Assembly: GCA_031549725.1 (NCBI GenBank)
Contig: JAVBPH010000069.1
Span: 1-64,000 of the forward strand
DNA length: 64,000 bases
Direction: 5' to 3'
Source: UBA937 sp031549725
Lineage (GTDB): Bacteria; Spirochaetota; Spirochaetia; Treponematales; Breznakiellaceae
The notes below the pieces were generated by a model. That model saw only the letters and a list, made by a program, of their open reading frames with translations, made no database searches and had not been told where the DNA came from. Position 1 is the first letter of the stretch. Every line of letters begins with the position of its first letter. Below, piece by piece: positions 61,604 to 64,000 of this stretch. A program made the translations under genes and the position numbers.

Positions 61604-62491
61604 TTGGATAAAGACGGGAATTCATTTTTACATTACCTCCCCTACAGTTCTGAAGATGAAAGAATGGGGATGCTCTGTACCACCGCAGGCACTATTGAGG
61701 TGCAGCCAAATACGGTGTATCCCCCGGCCAAGAACGAACATCCCGCTTTATTCAGGCAGGTTGCGGAGGGCCGGATTCTTCCGGAGTTCCAGCTGGTGTA
61801 TATAACCAAGGGGCAGGGGACCTTTTCCGCGGGTGACCGGGAATATACGGTGATGCCCGGTTCCATGATGCTGGTTCTTCCCGGGATGAAGCATAAATAC
61901 AAACCTGTATACGAAATAGGCTGGGAGGAGTACTGGGTAGGATTCAACGGCGATTTTTTTCACCGCCTGGCCAGGGAGGGGATTCTTTCCAGGGACCACA
62001 TTTTTTTTGAAATTGGCCTCCACGATTATATCCTGGGATCTTTTAACCAGATTTTTGATGAAGTCAGGACCCAGAGGCCCCTGTTCCAGCTGAAGGCCTG
62101 CGAAGGGATCTTTTCATTGCTGGCGGAAATTCTGACCCATGAGCGCCGGAAGGAACAGCCGAATTATTATCAAACCATCGTAGAAAAGGCAAAATATCTG
62201 ATGGAGTCAAACATATACGGCGCCATCAACCTGTCAAATATCTCAGGCCAGATAGGGATAAGCAGCTCCAGGCTCAACGAGATTTTTAAAACCTATACTT
62301 CCATGACCCCCTACCAGTATTACATCCATGTGAAGATCCACCGGGCAGCCAGCCTGCTTGAACAGGAGGATCTGCCGGTCAAGGAAGTGGCCATCCGGCT
62401 TGGTTTTGAGGACCCCTATCATTTTTCCAGACTTTTTAAAAACAAAACCGGTGTGGCTCCCTCGGAATGGAAGAATTTCGTTTACAGGTAG
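61604..62491 (+). CDS. AraC-family transcriptional activator of the rhamnose region
   Basis: A 295-residue regulator. Residues ~40-110 form a cupin-like sensor (EFQLVYITKGQGTFSAGDREY, MLVLPGMKHKYKP). Residues ~195-295 contain the two HTH units (NLSNISGQIGISSSRLNEIFK, then VKEVAIRLGFEDPYHFSRLFKNKTGVAPSEW). It starts at TTG with GGAG seven bases upstream. It is divergent from the isomerase-transporter run and most likely activates it in response to L-rhamnose or a close sugar. The sugar specificity cannot be read from the sequence. Confidence 0.92.
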   Translation: MDKDGNSFLHYLPYSSEDERMGMLCTTAGTIEVQPNTVYPPAKNEHPALFRQVAEGRILPEFQLVYITKGQGTFSAGDREYTVMPGSMMLVLPGMKHKYKPVYEIGWEEYWVGFNGDFFHRLAREGILSRDHIFFEIGLHDYILGSFNQIFDEVRTQRPLFQLKACEGIFSLLAEILTHERRKEQPNYYQTIVEKAKYLMESNIYGAINLSNISGQIGISSSRLNEIFKTYTSMTPYQYYIHVKIHRAASLLEQEDLPVKEVAIRLGFEDPYHFSRLFKNKTGVAPSEWKNFVYR

Positions 62492-62688
62492 CATGAAACA
62501 GCAGTGGTCCATGCAAACCTCATGCCAATATAGCAAAGTTGAGATTCTTTAATCTTCAGAAATCAGAAAATTCTATAATCAATACAGATACCCGGTCCCT
62601 CGGCAGCAGCTTCAGGAATCATTTCCGGAAATCGCAATCCATCGGAGAGAAGAATAGTTCTTATAAAGGCCTAAATTATGGCATCCGC

Positions 62689-63957
62689 CTAATGGAGCAT
62701 CACCTGGCCTCCGGTAACAGGTACTGCCTGGCCTGTTTCATATTCCTGTTCCACAATATAAAAGATGGCCCGCATCACATCCGGGCCGGTGCAGCCCCGT
62801 TTCATCGGGACCTTGGCTTCGTAGAACTCCTTTACCTCGGCAACGGTTTTTGCTCCGGGTACTTTTCCGGCTTTCAAATACTGGGCAAAAAGTCCCTTTT
62901 CCGGGTCCGCCCAGAGAGGTCCATCAAAAAAATTCCCCGGACATACCGCATTAACCTTAATATTGTATTGTATCAGTTCCAGGGCAAAGCTTGCCGCCAG
63001 TCCTATGCCGCCGAATTTTCCCCCCGCGTAAGCGCCGTTCTTGTTGGAACCCTCCAGGCCCGATTTGGAATTGATCTGGATAATATCGGTTTTCCAGTCC
63101 GGTGCGGTTCTGTTCTGCCGGCGGAGCAGTTTCCCCGCAAATTTGGACATGATAAAGAATCCCGTATAGTTTATGCTGGTGACAAATTCGAATTCCTTTA
63201 AATCCTGGTCCAGGACACTTCCGGCCCTGAGGACCCCCGCGTTGCTGATACAGAGGTCCAGGCCCCCGGCGGTTTTTTCTACCGTATCAAACATCGTATG
63301 AACCGATGCTTCATCGGATACATTTACCTGAACCGGTATAGCCGCGGTCCTTCCTTCCTCCTGGTTGATGGTTCCGGCTAATTTTTCAGCCCCGGTTAAA
63401 TTGATGTCCGCAATAAACACGAGCGCACCGGAAACCGCCAGCCCCCGGACTATTTCCTCCCCGAATCCCTGGGCGCCGCCGGTGACCAGGGCAATCCTGC
63501 GGTGAACCACCCCGGACCTGGCGGAGGCATCCATCCCGGCGGGTTGTTTTGCCGTTCCCTTTGAATTTACCTGAAGTGGAGAAGTGTCCCCGGAATTCAT
63601 CCGCCGCCGGGCAGCGTCAATGTCCTCATCTATCCAGTAGAGGTCTCCCGGGGCATCTCCCCGGGTAACCGCCACGCAGGAGGGGAGTTTCCAGGTACCA
63701 TCAAAATCCCCGGAGTTCCATTGGGGATTTTGATCCGTACGCCAGGATGAATACCTTTCCCGGAGGAACTCCGCCAGGGTTTGTTCATCCAGGGCATTTT
63801 CCTTTCCCGCGGCCTGTCCAAGGTCTATCCAGAGGGCTTCCTCCGGAACAGATCCCCTAAGGGCTGGTCCCGGAACAACCGTCCAGGGTTTCCCGGTGGC
63901 GTTGATGCAGAGCCCCCTGATGAGGGATGCCAGGTTAATATAATCTGATTGATTCAT
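62689..63957 (-). CDS. Short-chain dehydrogenase with ~150-residue N-terminal extension
   Basis: A 422-residue protein. Residues ~155-422 are a classical SDR: VTGGAQGFGEEI for NAD, ISNAG, the catalytic Ser in QINSKSG, Tyr-x3-Lys as YAGGKFG, and NAVCPGNFFDG. The first ~150 residues (SDYINLASLIRGLCINATG, then LWIDLGQAAG, ERYSSWRTDQNPQWN) do not match a domain I know. SDRs of this type reduce sugar phosphates (sorbitol-6-phosphate) or oxidise lactaldehyde in the fused aldolase-SDR enzymes, so it may process the lactaldehyde or a polyol from the rhamnose region. It converges with the AraC gene and its promoter lies near or beyond the window end. Confidence 0.8.
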   Translation of the reverse strand: MNQSDYINLASLIRGLCINATGKPWTVVPGPALRGSVPEEALWIDLGQAAGKENALDEQTLAEFLRERYSSWRTDQNPQWNSGDFDGTWKLPSCVAVTRGDAPGDLYWIDEDIDAARRRMNSGDTSPLQVNSKGTAKQPAGMDASARSGVVHRRIALVTGGAQGFGEEIVRGLAVSGALVFIADINLTGAEKLAGTINQEEGRTAAIPVQVNVSDEASVHTMFDTVEKTAGGLDLCISNAGVLRAGSVLDQDLKEFEFVTSINYTGFFIMSKFAGKLLRRQNRTAPDWKTDIIQINSKSGLEGSNKNGAYAGGKFGGIGLAASFALELIQYNIKVNAVCPGNFFDGPLWADPEKGLFAQYLKAGKVPGAKTVAEVKEFYEAKVPMKRGCTGPDVMRAIFYIVEQEYETGQAVPVTGGQVMLH

Positions 63958-64000
63958 AGACTGTAGCTTCCTTCTTTTAGTTTTTTTGCAATACCATGCC

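Noticed and set aside
62572..62680. Short codon-like stretch on the minus strand after the SDR stop, possibly a gene remnant
   Set aside because: About 34 codons read openly and end in a stop, but there is no start, no frame continuity with the SDR gene and no recognisable similarity.
62539..63201. Plus-strand open frame overlapping the SDR gene
   Set aside because: It is a shadow of the SDR coding region; the translation has no known features.

Overview
The window looks like chromosomal DNA from a fermentative, host-associated spirochaete close to the termite-gut treponemes. This is inferred from gene content and style: a giant secreted beta-strand repeat protein pair, DUF2339/DUF3999 and DUF3943 proteins, oxygen-sensitive glycyl-radical metabolism, Na+-coupled energy genes, and many hairpin-rich intergenic repeats. 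No rRNA, tRNA, CRISPR array or intact transposase was seen.

Layout. (1) 1-11.6 kb: two tandem paralogous giant surface or secreted proteins, the first cut by the window edge, sharing a nearly identical FlgD-like C-terminal domain. (2) 11.7-21.5 kb: rpiA, a Cys-rich DUF6062-like protein, an XRE/cupin regulator with an acyl-CoA synthetase, small envelope proteins, a methyltransferase, a DUF3943 protein, and a Na+-pumping decarboxylase beta subunit followed by a 49-residue gamma-like peptide. (3) 21.5-28.8 kb: an FAD oxidoreductase, two MarR regulators, a Na+/H+ antiporter, a WecA/TagO-type transferase and a small lipoprotein. (4) 29.1-32.8 kb: fused aspartate kinase/homoserine dehydrogenase with a class I aminotransferase. 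(5) 33.1-39 kb: DeoR regulator, glycyl-radical activase, ROK kinase, YbiW-type glycyl-radical enzyme and FSA-type aldolase. This is a self-contained candidate for 1,5-anhydroglucitol catabolism ('anhydroglycolysis'). (6) 39.1-48.9 kb: a PPC-domain secreted protein, hisS, the DUF3999/DUF2339 pair, an unrecognised protein and a NeuB-family synthase. (7) 49-64 kb: a long minus-strand L-rhamnose region (RhaB, RhaA, RhaD, RhaM, an RhaSTPQ-type ABC importer), with a SorE-like dehydrogenase and an arabinose/fucose-isomerase-family protein at its two ends, a divergent AraC regulator and a separate SDR dehydrogenase.

In the rhamnose region the importer would bring in L-rhamnose; RhaM interconverts its anomers, RhaA isomerises it, RhaB phosphorylates it and RhaD cleaves it to DHAP and L-lactaldehyde. 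In region 5 the kinase would make 1,5-anhydroglucitol-6-phosphate, the glycyl-radical enzyme would open it to 1-deoxyfructose-6-phosphate, and the aldolase would release glyceraldehyde-3-phosphate and hydroxyacetone.

The most unusual non-coding signal is a set of dispersed intergenic elements. One family has three consecutive stem-loops whose stems differ between copies yet stay paired. Others are long imperfect palindromes or a 136-bp tandem repeat. Several junctions between elements fall at the rare tetranucleotide CTAG, and three elements lie inside the rhamnose gene run.
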